64,000 nucleotides of DNA from an uncultured Sutterella sp. (GCA_900545275.1 UQYG01000001.1:62001-126000); one strand, 5' to 3'. Counted from the first letter of the stretch, positions 25,221 to 34,377 are shown. The notes: generated by a model from the sequence alone, not told the origin. Program-made: numbers and translations.

Positions 25221-25619
25221 ATGGGTGAAGAGACCGTTGCGGACGATCTGAAGGGACAGATGGATCCCAATAACCTCTATCGCGAAGAGGTGATTACGGA
25301 CCGCAAGGTGGGTACGATCCGCATGCTTACGCCCGTCACCGACAAGGGCGAAGTCGATCCTTCGCGCAAGCCTCTTTTCGTGGGCGACGCGCAGATCATG
25401 ACGCAGATGGGGCCGCTTCCCCTGACGTTCGACATTCCGGGCGAGACCCTCGCCGAAGCCGTGGCGAACTATCGCGACGCCGCCAAGGAAGGTCTTCGTG
25501 AAACGATCGAACGCATCGAAGAGATGCGCCGCGAAGCCGCGCACAAGATCGTTACGCCCGGGATGCCCGGCTATCAGGCGCCTCCCGCCGCCGGCGGAAG
25601 CGGTCTCGTCATGCCCTGA
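25221..25619 (+). CDS. Conserved cytoplasmic protein of unknown function
   Basis: 132 residues, start preceded by GGAG with good spacing. No signal peptide or membrane segment. Features: YREEVITDRKVGTIRMLTPV, a proline-bounded middle (MGPLPLTFDIPGETLAEAVA), a charged helix (LRETIERIEEMRREAAHKI) and a Gly/Pro-rich tail ending SGLVMP. I believe similar unnamed cytoplasmic proteins occur in other Burkholderiales, but I recognise no named domain. Single gene with its own promoter and structured leader; the kinase-like gene starts 77 bp later. Confidence 0.8.
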   Translation: MGEETVADDLKGQMDPNNLYREEVITDRKVGTIRMLTPVTDKGEVDPSRKPLFVGDAQIMTQMGPLPLTFDIPGETLAEAVANYRDAAKEGLRETIERIEEMRREAAHKIVTPGMPGYQAPPAAGGSGLVMP

Positions 25620-25696
25620 CGCAGGACGAAACGAATGCAAAACGGGAGGCAGTCGGGGCGACCCGCTGCCTCTTCTTGTAGGAGCATAGCCACAGG

Positions 25697-26365
25697 ATGT
25701 CGGATAAACCCTTCACACGCGAAGATCTGGCCCGGGCCGACGTAAAACTACTGCGCGACGGACGGGCCGCGAACGCCGTCGTCACCTGCGTCACCTGGAA
25801 GGGACGCCGTTGGACGGTCAAGGACTTTTCGTCCCGTTCCTGGTGGGTGCGCCGCTTTCTCGCCCCCTTCCTTCTCGGGCGGGAAATCAAGATTCTGCAT
25901 CGGCTCCGGGGCGTAGACGGCGTGGCCGAAGACGCTTTTCGGATCGACGCCGACGCCATCGCAGTGAGTTTTGTCGAAGGTCGGAATCTGAGCCGCGTGA
26001 CGCGCGAAGAGGTGACGATCGAATTTCTCGAAGCCTTCGAAAAACTTCTCGACGCGATGCACGCGCGCGACGTCGTGCATCTCGATCTGCGCGGCACGGG
26101 GAACATCGTCATGCGTCCCGACGGCAGTCCCGCGCTCATCGACTTTCAGGCTTCTCTCGTTACGAGTTGGATGCCCGCGTGGCTGCGGCGCCTTCTCGAA
26201 GACATGGACCGCTCGGGGGCCCTCAAGAAGTGGCGCAAATTTCACCCTGAGGCGATGGGCGAGGAGCGCGAGCGCGAGCTGGAGCGCATCGACCGCCTTC
26301 GCCGCTACTGGATTTTCCGCGGGTACTTCGGCAAGAAGAAAAAGCACCGCCGCTCCCGCTCCTGA
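25697..26365 (+). CDS. Small protein-kinase-like protein (RIO/Kdo-kinase-like fold)
   Basis: 222 residues. The catalytic-loop equivalent is VVHLDLRGTGNIVM, with Asp and the Asn six residues later, as in some bacterial RIO-like families. The metal motif reads LIDFQAS in place of DFG. An N-lobe Lys candidate lies in RRWTVKDFSSRSWWVRRF. The C-terminus is very basic (FGKKKKHRRSRS). The substrate is unknown: a lipopolysaccharide-core or protein kinase are both possible. The hydrophobic SWMPAWLRRLL segment may lie on the membrane. It precedes ettA by 51 bp. Confidence 0.75.
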   Translation: MSDKPFTREDLARADVKLLRDGRAANAVVTCVTWKGRRWTVKDFSSRSWWVRRFLAPFLLGREIKILHRLRGVDGVAEDAFRIDADAIAVSFVEGRNLSRVTREEVTIEFLEAFEKLLDAMHARDVVHLDLRGTGNIVMRPDGSPALIDFQASLVTSWMPAWLRRLLEDMDRSGALKKWRKFHPEAMGEERERELERIDRLRRYWIFRGYFGKKKKHRRSRS

Positions 26366-26416
26366 TTTTTTTCAACTTTCCCGGTTCCCTTGCGGCCGGG
26401 GTTTTTCCCAATCTGT

Positions 26417-28081
26417 ATGGCTCAGTACGTATTCACGATGAATCGCGTCGGCAAGGTGGTTCCGCCGAAGCGACAAATCCTCAAGGACATTTCCCTTTCC
26501 TTCTTCCCGGGCGCCAAGATCGGCGTTCTGGGTCTGAACGGCGCCGGCAAGTCGACGCTTCTCAAGATCATGGCGGGGGTCGATACGGACATCGAAGGCG
26601 AAGCCGTTCCGATGCCCGGGATCAAGATCGGCTACCTGCCGCAAGAGCCGCAGCTCGATCCCGAAAAGACCGTGCGCGAAACCGTCGAGGAAGGCATGGG
26701 CGAAATCATCGAGGCGCAGGCGAAACTTGACGCCGTGTACGCCGCCTACGCCGAACCCGACGCGGATTTTGACGCGCTCGCCGCCGAACAGGCGCGCCTC
26801 GAAGCGATCATCGCCGCCGCGGGGACGAACACCGAAACGCAGATGGAAATCGCCGCCGACGCGCTGCGCCTGCCGCCGTGGGAGGCGAAGATCGGGAATC
26901 TTTCGGGGGGCGAAAAGCGCCGCGTAGCGCTCTGTCGTCTGTTGCTTTCGCGTCCGGACATGCTGCTTCTCGACGAGCCGACCAACCACCTCGACGCCGA
27001 AAGCGTGGAGTGGCTCGAACAGTTCCTGCACCGCTTCCCGGGCACCGTCGTCGCCGTGACGCACGACCGCTACTTCCTCGACAACGCGGCAGAGTGGATT
27101 CTCGAACTCGACCGCGGCGAGGGCATTCCCTGGAAAGGCAACTATTCCTCGTGGCTCGATCAGAAGGAAAAGCGTCTTGAGATCGAACAGCGTCAGCAGG
27201 ACGCCCGCATGAAGGCGATTCAGCACGAACTCGAATGGGTCCGCCAGAATCCCAAGGGCCGTCAGGCGAAGTCGAAGGCCCGACTCTCACGCTTTGAAGA
27301 GCTCTCGAGCTACGAATACCAGGCCCGCAACGAAACGAACGAAATCTTCATCCCCGTGGCGGAACGCCTCGGCAACAACGTGATCGAGTTCGAACACGTC
27401 TCGAAGGGTTTCGGCGATCGTCTCCTCATCGACGACCTGTCCTTCCGCATTCCTCCCGGCGCGATCGTCGGCGTGATCGGCCCGAACGGCGCCGGCAAGT
27501 CGACGCTCTTCAAGATGATCACGGGCAAGGAAACGCCCGACTCGGGTTCGATCAAGATCGGTCAGACCGTGCGCATTGCCGCGGTCGATCAGATGCGTGA
27601 TTCGCTCCCGAACGACAAGACCGTCTTCGAAGCCGTTTCGGAAGGAAACGACGTTCTGCAGGTCGGCAAATTCCAGATGTCGAGCCGCGCCTACATCGGC
27701 CGCTTCAACTTCAAGGGAGGCGACCAGCAAAAGCTCGTGGGCGCTCTCTCGGGCGGCGAGCGCGGGCGTCTGCATCTTGCGAAGACCCTGCTTGCGGGCG
27801 GCAACGTTCTGCTCCTGGACGAACCGTCGAACGACCTCGACGTCGAAACCCTGCGCGCGCTCGAAGAGGCGCTTCTCGAATTCGCGGGCTGCGCTCTCGT
27901 CACTTCGCACGACCGTTGGTTCCTCGACCGAATCGCCACGCACATCCTCGCCTTTGAGGGGGATTCGAAGGTGGTGTTCTTCGACGGAAACTACAACGAG
28001 TACGAGGCCGACAAGCGGCGTCGTCTCGGCGAAGCGGCCTGCCAGCCCAAGCGTCTGCGCTTCAAGCCCTTGAAGCACTAA
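26417..28081 (+). CDS. ettA: Energy-dependent translational throttle protein EttA (ABC-F)
   Basis: 554 residues from the ATG at 26417 (MAQYVFTMNRVGKVVPPKRQ), matching the invariant EttA beginning. Two ABC domains: Walker A GLNGAGKST (about 38-46) and GPNGAGKST (about 354-362); signatures LSGGEKRR (about 163) and LSGGERGR (about 444); Walker B LLLDEPTNHLD and LLLDEPSNDLD. The arm and linker characteristic of ABC-F lie between. It binds the ribosomal E-site and gates the first elongation cycle according to ADP/ATP ratio. The second Walker B followed by Asn rather than Thr is typical of EttA. Confidence 0.97.
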   Translation: MAQYVFTMNRVGKVVPPKRQILKDISLSFFPGAKIGVLGLNGAGKSTLLKIMAGVDTDIEGEAVPMPGIKIGYLPQEPQLDPEKTVRETVEEGMGEIIEAQAKLDAVYAAYAEPDADFDALAAEQARLEAIIAAAGTNTETQMEIAADALRLPPWEAKIGNLSGGEKRRVALCRLLLSRPDMLLLDEPTNHLDAESVEWLEQFLHRFPGTVVAVTHDRYFLDNAAEWILELDRGEGIPWKGNYSSWLDQKEKRLEIEQRQQDARMKAIQHELEWVRQNPKGRQAKSKARLSRFEELSSYEYQARNETNEIFIPVAERLGNNVIEFEHVSKGFGDRLLIDDLSFRIPPGAIVGVIGPNGAGKSTLFKMITGKETPDSGSIKIGQTVRIAAVDQMRDSLPNDKTVFEAVSEGNDVLQVGKFQMSSRAYIGRFNFKGGDQQKLVGALSGGERGRLHLAKTLLAGGNVLLLDEPSNDLDVETLRALEEALLEFAGCALVTSHDRWFLDRIATHILAFEGDSKVVFFDGNYNEYEADKRRRLGEAACQPKRLRFKPLKH

Positions 28082-28084
28082 GAC

Positions 28085-29659
28085 ATGCCGGCAAGACGCG
28101 AAGTCGTTTTGTTTGAAGGACGGGCGGGAGAAGAGGCCTTCTCCCGCCGCATGCGGGCGGTTTCCTGCGGGAGCCGCCCGCCTTTCGTTCGTCTGTCCTT
28201 CGTCGGTCCCGAGGGAGACCGGATGCCCGGCTTTCACGTCCGCGGGACGCCTTACGGGGAGGAAGCGGTCGCGGCTTTTCCCAAAGAACGGCGCCGCACG
28301 GCCTGGAGGGGACGCATCGACGAAATGTGGCTCGACGTCCCCGACGAACTTCTTCTCCTCGCGGGTCCCGATACGCTCGTTCATCTGCCCGAAGGCGTCG
28401 ATCCGGGCGGCGCTTTTTTGAAAACGCCAGACGGATGGCGCCGCAGAGGGAAAAGCCGGCCTGTGCGGAGTCTCCCCGAACGCGTTCTCGTGGTGGGGGC
28501 GGGACTCGCGGGCGCTTTCGTAACGGAAGCCCTTGCGGCGCGCGGCGTGCGCGTCACGGTGCTCGACCGCCATCAGGTCCCCGCGGCCGGGGCGAGTGCG
28601 CTTTGCTGCGGTCTTTTGCATCCGCACTGGCAGGCCAGCGACAACCCCCTTTTCGCGCTTACGCGTGCGGGATTCGCCTGCGCGCGGGAAACGCTCCTTC
28701 GCCATCCCGACTGTTGGGCGCCGATCGGAGTTCTCGACGTGGCGTGCGACGACGAAACGGAAGCGGCCTGGCAGACGGCCCGCGCCCAAAACCGTCCCTT
28801 TCCCATGCCGCCCGATTTCGCCAGATTGGTGTCGCGCGACGAAGCGCGGATCCTCTCGGGACTTGCGGTGAATCGGAGCGCTTGGTGGTACGAAAGGGCG
28901 GGACTCGTGCGCGTGGGGCGTCTCGCGCGCACGCTTCTTGCGCAAAGCGGGGCCCTGATCCGCTGCAACACGCGCGTTTCGCTGCAAAGAAGGGGCGGAG
29001 AGTGGCTCGCCCTCACGCCCGCGGGCGAAGTCGCGGCGCGGGCCGACGCCGTGGTGATCGCGGCGGGGTGCGAAAGTGCGGGGCTTGCAAACCTCCCGGA
29101 CGTTCTGCTTCCGATCGAACCTCTCTACGGACGAATCAGCCTATTGGGAAACGACCCGTATCCGGGGCTTCGCACGGCGCTCACCGGGCACGGCTATCTG
29201 GGAAAACTCGACGGCTTCATCGGGGTGGGCGCCACGTACGAGCGAGGGAACGCTCGGGTGCTGACCGCCGAGGCTGCGCACGAACACAATTTCGGAACGT
29301 TTACGGACGTCGTCGCGCCCTCGGAGCCGCCGCTTCCCGCCGCTTTCTATGAGGGCGTGCGGGCCGTGTCGGCCGACCGCCTCCCCGTCGTGGGGGCGGC
29401 GCCCGACGCTGAGGCTCTGCGCGGGCTTGCTTTTCGAGGCGTGCCTCAGGAAAAAGACCTTCCGACAAAGGAGGGGCTGTGGCTCTGTACGGCGATGGGC
29501 TCGCGCGGCATCACCTGGGGACGGCTCTGCGCGCAGACGCTCGTCAGGGAAATGGCGGGCGAAGCGCCGTTGCTGGAAGCGGCGCTCGTCGGGGCGCTCT
29601 CACCCCTAAGGTTTGCCGCCCGGGCCTATCGTGCGTCGGGCGGCGGGGCGATTCTCTAG
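28085..29659 (+). CDS. MnmC-like FAD-dependent tRNA wobble-uridine oxidoreductase with reduced N-terminal region
   Basis: 524 residues; E. coli MnmC is about 668. The C-terminal oxidoreductase half is complete: FAD loop VLVVGAGLAGAFVTEALAAR near residue 137, VTVLDRHQVPAAGASALCCG, LLHPHWQASDNPLFALTRAG, and C-terminal GLWLCTAMGSRGITWGRLCA. The first ~130 residues show no SAM-binding methyltransferase motifs; DEMWLDVPDELLLL hints at a degraded end of that domain. Family knowledge: the FAD half converts cmnm5(s2)U34 to nm5(s2)U34 and the missing half methylates it. It starts 3 bp after ettA. mnmA of the same pathway is at 37722. Confidence 0.82.
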   Translation: MPARREVVLFEGRAGEEAFSRRMRAVSCGSRPPFVRLSFVGPEGDRMPGFHVRGTPYGEEAVAAFPKERRRTAWRGRIDEMWLDVPDELLLLAGPDTLVHLPEGVDPGGAFLKTPDGWRRRGKSRPVRSLPERVLVVGAGLAGAFVTEALAARGVRVTVLDRHQVPAAGASALCCGLLHPHWQASDNPLFALTRAGFACARETLLRHPDCWAPIGVLDVACDDETEAAWQTARAQNRPFPMPPDFARLVSRDEARILSGLAVNRSAWWYERAGLVRVGRLARTLLAQSGALIRCNTRVSLQRRGGEWLALTPAGEVAARADAVVIAAGCESAGLANLPDVLLPIEPLYGRISLLGNDPYPGLRTALTGHGYLGKLDGFIGVGATYERGNARVLTAEAAHEHNFGTFTDVVAPSEPPLPAAFYEGVRAVSADRLPVVGAAPDAEALRGLAFRGVPQEKDLPTKEGLWLCTAMGSRGITWGRLCAQTLVREMAGEAPLLEAALVGALSPLRFAARAYRASGGGAIL

Positions 29660-29690
29660 AAAAGTCGGAAAAGGAAGGCGGGCGCAGGGC

Positions 29691-30404
<714 letters not shown>

Positions 30405-30436
30405 GGAAATGTCCGTTCGGAAAGAGAAATCGAGGC

Positions 30437-30465
30437 ATCTTAGCAAAGTAACAGCTCGAATACAA
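30437..30465 (-). promoter_or_regulatory. Promoter of the UPF0149 gene
   Basis: Minus-strand TTGTAT (30460-30465), 17-bp spacer ending in TGC, then TAAGAT (30437-30442). It lies 33 bp before the ATG. Confidence 0.65.
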
Positions 30466-30552
30466 AAAAGGGAATGCTCGCTCACGCGGCGGTCGCACCG
30501 ATTCCGCTAACATGACGGGTTTCATGGAGACATTGCCGAAAAGGAGAAAGGC

Positions 30553-31401
30553 GTGGATTGGTTTTACTGGTTTCAGGCGGCGGTGCTCGGTATCGTCGAA
30601 GGCTTGACGGAGTTTCTGCCCGTGAGCTCGACGGGGCACCTGATCATCGCCGCTGACGCGGTTGGGTTCGCCCAGACGCCGGGGTCCGACACCTTCGTGA
30701 TCGCGATTCAGGCGGGAGCGATTCTGGCCGTCTGTTGGTACTACCGCGCCCGCATTCTCTCGGTTCTGAAGGGACTTTTTTCAGAACCCAAGGAACAGCG
30801 TCTCGCCGTCAACACGATCGTGGCCTTTCTGCCCGCGGCCGTGATCGGCGTTCTCGTGGCCGGTCTCATCAAGGCCTATCTCTTCAACGCCGTGACGGTC
30901 GCCGTGGCGCTCGTCGTGGGCGGGCTCCTCATTTTGTGGATCGAAAACCGCCAGGAGCGCCTCGGCGTTCAGCCGCGCGTCGCGACGATGGACGACATGA
31001 CGTGGAAGGACGCGCTCGCCGTGGGCTTCTGTCAGTGCCTTGCGATGATTCCGGGGACGAGCCGTTCGGGCGCGACCATCATCGGGGGCCTCGTCTTCGG
31101 GCTCTCGAGAAAGGCGGCGACAGAGTTTTCCTTCTTCCTTTCGATTCCGACCATCTTCGGAGCCACGGTCTACGACCTCTGGAAGTCCCGCGAGGTGCTG
31201 CACATGGCGAATCTTCCGGGACTCGCGATCGGGACGGCCGTGTCGTTCTTCTCGGCCCTGCTCGTTGTGCACTGGCTTCTTCGCTACGTCTCCACCAATA
31301 ACTTCAAGGCGTTCGGTTGGTACCGCATCGTCTTTGGCGTCGTGATCCTCGTCACGGCCGCGACGGGCTGGGTCTCCTGGGAAGGGGGCGAAGCCTTTTG
31401 A
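30553..31401 (+). CDS. uppP: Undecaprenyl-diphosphatase UppP (BacA)
   Basis: 282 residues, GTG start preceded by AAGGAG. Conserved catalytic stretches: GIVEGLTEFLPVSSTGHLII (residues 14-33) and MIPGTSRSGATIIGGLVFGL. Multiple membrane segments throughout. It dephosphorylates undecaprenyl pyrophosphate so the carrier lipid can be reused for peptidoglycan and other surface polymers. High expression confers bacitracin resistance in other species. A strong bidirectional terminator separates it from trmB. Confidence 0.96.
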   Translation: MDWFYWFQAAVLGIVEGLTEFLPVSSTGHLIIAADAVGFAQTPGSDTFVIAIQAGAILAVCWYYRARILSVLKGLFSEPKEQRLAVNTIVAFLPAAVIGVLVAGLIKAYLFNAVTVAVALVVGGLLILWIENRQERLGVQPRVATMDDMTWKDALAVGFCQCLAMIPGTSRSGATIIGGLVFGLSRKAATEFSFFLSIPTIFGATVYDLWKSREVLHMANLPGLAIGTAVSFFSALLVVHWLLRYVSTNNFKAFGWYRIVFGVVILVTAATGWVSWEGGEAF

Positions 31402-31417
31402 CGAAGACCGCACACGA

Positions 31418-31453
31418 CAAAACGGCCCGAGGCGTTGAGCCCGGGCCGTTTTG
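31418..31453. terminator. Bidirectional terminator between uppP and trmB
   Basis: Perfect 12-bp stem CAAAACGGCCCG/CGGGCCGTTTTG with a 12-nt loop; A-run on the left and T-run on the right serve both converging genes. Confidence 0.88.
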
Positions 31454-31462
31454 CTAGGCATC

Positions 31463-32188
31463 TCAGCGGCGGATGTAGACGAGGTCCCAGATGCCGTAGC
31501 CGAGGCGCTCGCCTCGGGCCTGGAACTTCGTGCGGGGACGCTCGCAGAGGGGATTTCCCATGACGGGACTGAAATTTCCCTTGCCGTGGAGGTTTTCGAG
31601 AAGGGGCTCCCCTTCAAGGACCTCGAGCATCTGTTCGCTGTAGTTTTCCCAGTCGGTTGCGCAGTGGATGTAGCCGCCCGGACGGATGCGGGAGGCGAGC
31701 ATGCCGATGAAGGGTTGCGCGACGAGGCGGCGCTTGTGGTGACGGGCCTTGCGCCAGGGGTCGGGGAAGTAGATGTGCACGCCCGCGAGCGAGTTTTCAG
31801 GGATCATGTCCCGAACGATCTCGACGGCGTCGTGGCGGACGATGCGCACGTTCTCGAGCCCCATTTCATCGAGACGCTTGGCAAGCGCCCCCACGCCCGC
31901 AACGAAGACTTCGCAGCCGAGAAAATTCACTTCCGGATGCGCGGCGGCGATGGCGGCTGTCGTCTCGCCCATGCCGCAGCCGATTTCGAGAACCGTGTCG
32001 GCTTCGCGCCCGAAAGCCGCGGCGAAGTCGAGCGTTTCGGGACGGTATTCGATCTGATAGCGCGGGAAAGTTTCCTCGAGCGCGCGCTTTTGAGCGGCTG
32101 AAATGTGGCCGCGGCGCATGACGAAGCTGCGGATGTGGCGATTCTTGAGCGCTTCGAGCTCTTCAGGCGTGAGTTCGGGTTTTTCCAT
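31463..32188 (-). CDS. trmB: tRNA (guanine46-N7)-methyltransferase TrmB
   Basis: 241 residues. N-terminal RHIRSFVMRRGHISAAQKRA, SAM-binding VLEIGCGMGETTAAIAAAHP, then FLGCEVFVAGVGALAKRL, IYFPDPWRKARHHKRRLV and GYIHCATDWENYSEQMLEVL are all diagnostic. It methylates G46 in the variable loop of tRNA. A tRNA-Gly gene lies about 120 bp upstream in the same direction. Confidence 0.97.
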   Translation of the reverse strand: MEKPELTPEELEALKNRHIRSFVMRRGHISAAQKRALEETFPRYQIEYRPETLDFAAAFGREADTVLEIGCGMGETTAAIAAAHPEVNFLGCEVFVAGVGALAKRLDEMGLENVRIVRHDAVEIVRDMIPENSLAGVHIYFPDPWRKARHHKRRLVAQPFIGMLASRIRPGGYIHCATDWENYSEQMLEVLEGEPLLENLHGKGNFSPVMGNPLCERPRTKFQARGERLGYGIWDLVYIRR

Positions 32189-32304
32189 GGCGATGAACGG
32201 AAGAGAAACACAAAAATCGCACCACGAAATACCCGTGACACGACGACGATCTTCTGCTTGGGGAGAGTGTTCCGCAACGAGTCGGCGGAGAGGAGGAGGA
32301 AGGC

Positions 32305-32378
32305 TGGAGCGGGTGAAGGGAATCGAACCCTCGTCTTTAGCATGGGAGGCTATTGCTCTGCCATTGAGCTACACCCGC
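32305..32378 (-). tRNA. tRNA-Gly (anticodon CCC)
   Basis: 74 nt including an encoded CCA. The acceptor GCGGGTG pairs with CACCCGC; D-stem GCTC/GAGC; anticodon loop CTCCCAT gives CCC; T-arm GAGGG-TTCGATT-CCCTT. The top anticodon-stem pair is an A-A mismatch. CCC reads GGG codons. Confidence 0.95.
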
Positions 32379-32393
32379 CCGCAGAGGACATGA

Positions 32394-32399
32394 AGTGTA
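32394..32399 (-). promoter_or_regulatory. Putative extended -10 of tRNA-Gly
   Basis: Minus-strand TGCTACACT, 15 bp before the mature tRNA 5' end. Confidence 0.5.
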
Positions 32400-32402
32400 G
32401 CA

Positions 32403-32429
32403 CGGCGGCCCCGCTTTGTGGGGCCGCCG
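32403..32429 (-). terminator. GC hairpin after metI
   Basis: Perfect 10-bp stem CGGCGGCCCC/GGGGCCGCCG with a 7-nt loop. No T-run follows on the minus strand (T-run precedes it), so termination may be partial and allow read-through into tRNA-Gly. Confidence 0.45.
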
Positions 32430-32439
32430 CGACAAAAAA

Positions 32440-33093
32440 TCACTTGTGACTGATTTTGCGGACGATCCAGTCGCCGATCATCTGAATGCCCTGCACGAGA
32501 ACGATCAGAATGAGGACGACCGTCCACATGACTTCGGGCATGAAGCGCTGATAGCCGTAGCGGATGCCGAGGTCGCCGAGTCCGCCCCCGCCGATCGCGC
32601 CCGCCATGGCGCTGTATCCGATCAGGGCGATGATCGAGATCGTGAGGCCCGAGACGATGCCGGGCATCGCTTCGGGAAGGAGGATCTTCATGACGATCTG
32701 CAGGTTCGTCGCGCCCATGGACTGCGCCGCTTCGATGAGGCCCTTGTCGACTTCGCGCAGGCTCGTCTCGACGATGCGGGCGATGAAGGGGGCGACGGCG
32801 AGCGTGAGCGGCACGACTGCGGCGGCCGTCCCGATCGAAGTCCCCACGACGAGACGCGTGAAGGGAATGATCGCGACGAGGAGGATGATGAAGGGGATCG
32901 AACGGAGCGCATTGATCACGGTCCCGAGCACGACGTTGAAGGTCGGCATCGGAAGGAAGGACTTGCGGTCGGTGATGAAGAGGACGACCCCGAGGGGAAC
33001 GCCGAGAAGCGCGCCCACGCCCCCGGAGATGGCGACCATCGCGAGAGTCTCAAGGAGCGATTGCCAAATGATGACGAGCATGTCAGAGGACAT
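32440..33093 (-). CDS. metI: Methionine ABC transporter permease MetI
   Basis: 217 residues with about five membrane segments and the binding-protein-dependent transport signature (EAMPGIVSGLTISIIALIGY). LMETLAMVAISGGVGALLG-type N-terminus (here SLLETLAMVAISGGVGALLG). It overlaps the end of metN by 11 bp and is translationally coupled to it. It forms the D-methionine/L-methionine channel with the MetN dimer. No metQ binding-protein gene follows; tRNA-Gly does. Confidence 0.93.
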   Translation of the reverse strand: MSSDMLVIIWQSLLETLAMVAISGGVGALLGVPLGVVLFITDRKSFLPMPTFNVVLGTVINALRSIPFIILLVAIIPFTRLVVGTSIGTAAAVVPLTLAVAPFIARIVETSLREVDKGLIEAAQSMGATNLQIVMKILLPEAMPGIVSGLTISIIALIGYSAMAGAIGGGGLGDLGIRYGYQRFMPEVMWTVVLILIVLVQGIQMIGDWIVRKISHK

Positions 33094-34132
33094 CGTTGAG
33101 TTCCTCCACGATTACGCCGCGGGAGCGGATGAATTCGATGACGCGGATGTAGTCCGCGATGGGGGTTTCGACGAGCACCGTAAGGGTGCCGAGGGTGCGG
33201 CCGTGCAGATCGTCGACCGTGCCGCGCAGAATGCTCAGATTCACGTGGAAGCGCTGCGAGCACTCGGAAATGACGGGCTTCGTGACTTCGCTTCCCACGA
33301 AGGCGAGGCGCAGGAGATGCACGGACTTTCCCTCCTCAGCGTTTTCGCGGGCGCTGCGGAAGACCCGGATCACCGATTCGGGAAGGTCCCGAGCCATGAC
33401 GTTCCCGATCAGAGCGCGGGTCGTTTCGGACTGCGGACGGCTGAAGATGTCGAGGACGTCGCCCGACTCGACGATTTCGCCCTGGTTCATCACGACGACG
33501 CGCTCGCAGATCTGCTTTACGACGTTCATTTCGTGCGTGATCATGACGATCGTGACGCCGAGTTCTCGGTTGATCCGCTGCAAAAGCGCAAGCGTGGCAG
33601 TCGTCGTTTCCGGGTCGAGGGCCGAGGTGGCTTCGTCGGAGAGAAGCACCTTCGGGTCGTTCGCGAGTGCACGCGCGATGCCGACGCGCTGCTTTTGGCC
33701 GCCCGAAAGCTGAGAGGGATACTTGTTGGCGTGTTCGGAAAGGCCCACGAGTTCGATGAGGGGCGTGATTTTTTCCCGGATCTTCTCTTCGGGAACGCCG
33801 GCGAGCTCGAGCGGGAGCGCCACGTTTCGGTATACCGTGCGCGAGGAAAGAAGGTTGAAGTGCTGGAAGATCATGCCGATCGAGCGGCGGGCCTCGCGGA
33901 GTTCCGCTTCCGAGAGGTCGGTGAGGATCTTGCCGTCCACGACGACGTTCCCCGACGTGGGACGGTTGAGAAGATTGATGCACCGCACGAGCGTGCTCTT
34001 GCCGGCGCCCGAGCGGCCGATGATGCCGAAGATTTCGCCCGGACGGATTTCGAGCGAAACGTTCTTGAGCGCATCAAAGGACTTTCCTTCGGGCGTCGTG
34101 TAGGTTTGCGTGATGTTTTGCAGTTTGATCAT
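33083..34132 (-). CDS. metN: Methionine ABC transporter ATPase MetN
   Basis: 349 residues. Walker A GRSGAGKSTLVRCINLL, signature LSGGQKQRVGIARAL, Walker B VLLSDEATSALDPETT. The C-terminal NIL domain (about 265-345, LLRLAFVGSEVTKPVISECS) senses intracellular methionine and inhibits transport in E. coli MetN. First gene of metN-metI. A minus-strand TACACT lies 28 bp before the ATG. Confidence 0.95.
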   Translation of the reverse strand: MIKLQNITQTYTTPEGKSFDALKNVSLEIRPGEIFGIIGRSGAGKSTLVRCINLLNRPTSGNVVVDGKILTDLSEAELREARRSIGMIFQHFNLLSSRTVYRNVALPLELAGVPEEKIREKITPLIELVGLSEHANKYPSQLSGGQKQRVGIARALANDPKVLLSDEATSALDPETTTATLALLQRINRELGVTIVMITHEMNVVKQICERVVVMNQGEIVESGDVLDIFSRPQSETTRALIGNVMARDLPESVIRVFRSARENAEEGKSVHLLRLAFVGSEVTKPVISECSQRFHVNLSILRGTVDDLHGRTLGTLTVLVETPIADYIRVIEFIRSRGVIVEELNDVL

Positions 34133-34160
34133 GTTCTGTCCGCAATGAGGATTTCGGGAC

Positions 34161-34166
34161 AGTGTA
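34161..34166 (-). promoter_or_regulatory. Putative -10 box of metNI
   Basis: Minus-strand TACACT. A 9-bp GC hairpin (34171-34193) covers the expected -35 region. I see no methionine-responsive riboswitch. Confidence 0.4.
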
Positions 34167-34262
34167 GGCGAGGCGCGGCTTGTCGCCGCGCCTCCCGTCC
34201 CGATTTTTCCGCATTCCTTGCGGTATTACCTCAAAGAACCCGACCGAGGGTCGCCTGCAAGG

Positions 34263-34295
34263 AAAAAGCCCGCCGCAGAACACTCTGCGACGGGC
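34263..34295 (-). terminator. Terminator of the tRNA-Lys operon
   Basis: Minus-strand 12-bp stem (GCCCGTCGCAGA/TCTGCGGCGGGC, one wobble) with a 4-nt loop, followed by TTTTT. Confidence 0.9.
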
Positions 34296-34301
34296 CTGAA
34301 G

Positions 34302-34377
34302 TGGTGGGAACGTAGGGATTCGAACCCTAGACCGACGGATTAAGAGTCCGCTGCTCTACCAGCTGAGCTACGTTCCC
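34302..34377 (-). tRNA. tRNA-Lys (anticodon CTT)
   Basis: 76 nt with encoded CCA. Acceptor GGGAACG/CGTTCCC, D-arm GCTC/GAGC, anticodon loop CTCTTAA (CTT), T-arm TAGGG-TTCGAAT-CCCTA. Second gene of a two-tRNA transcript. Confidence 0.97.

Noticed and set aside
27287..28987. 566-codon minus-strand frame across ettA and the MnmC-like gene
   Set aside because: Both overlapped genes are convincing, and the frame has no family features.
34133..34262. SAM or other methionine-responsive riboswitch upstream of metNI
   Set aside because: Only a simple 9-bp GC hairpin is present; there are no multi-helix junction features.
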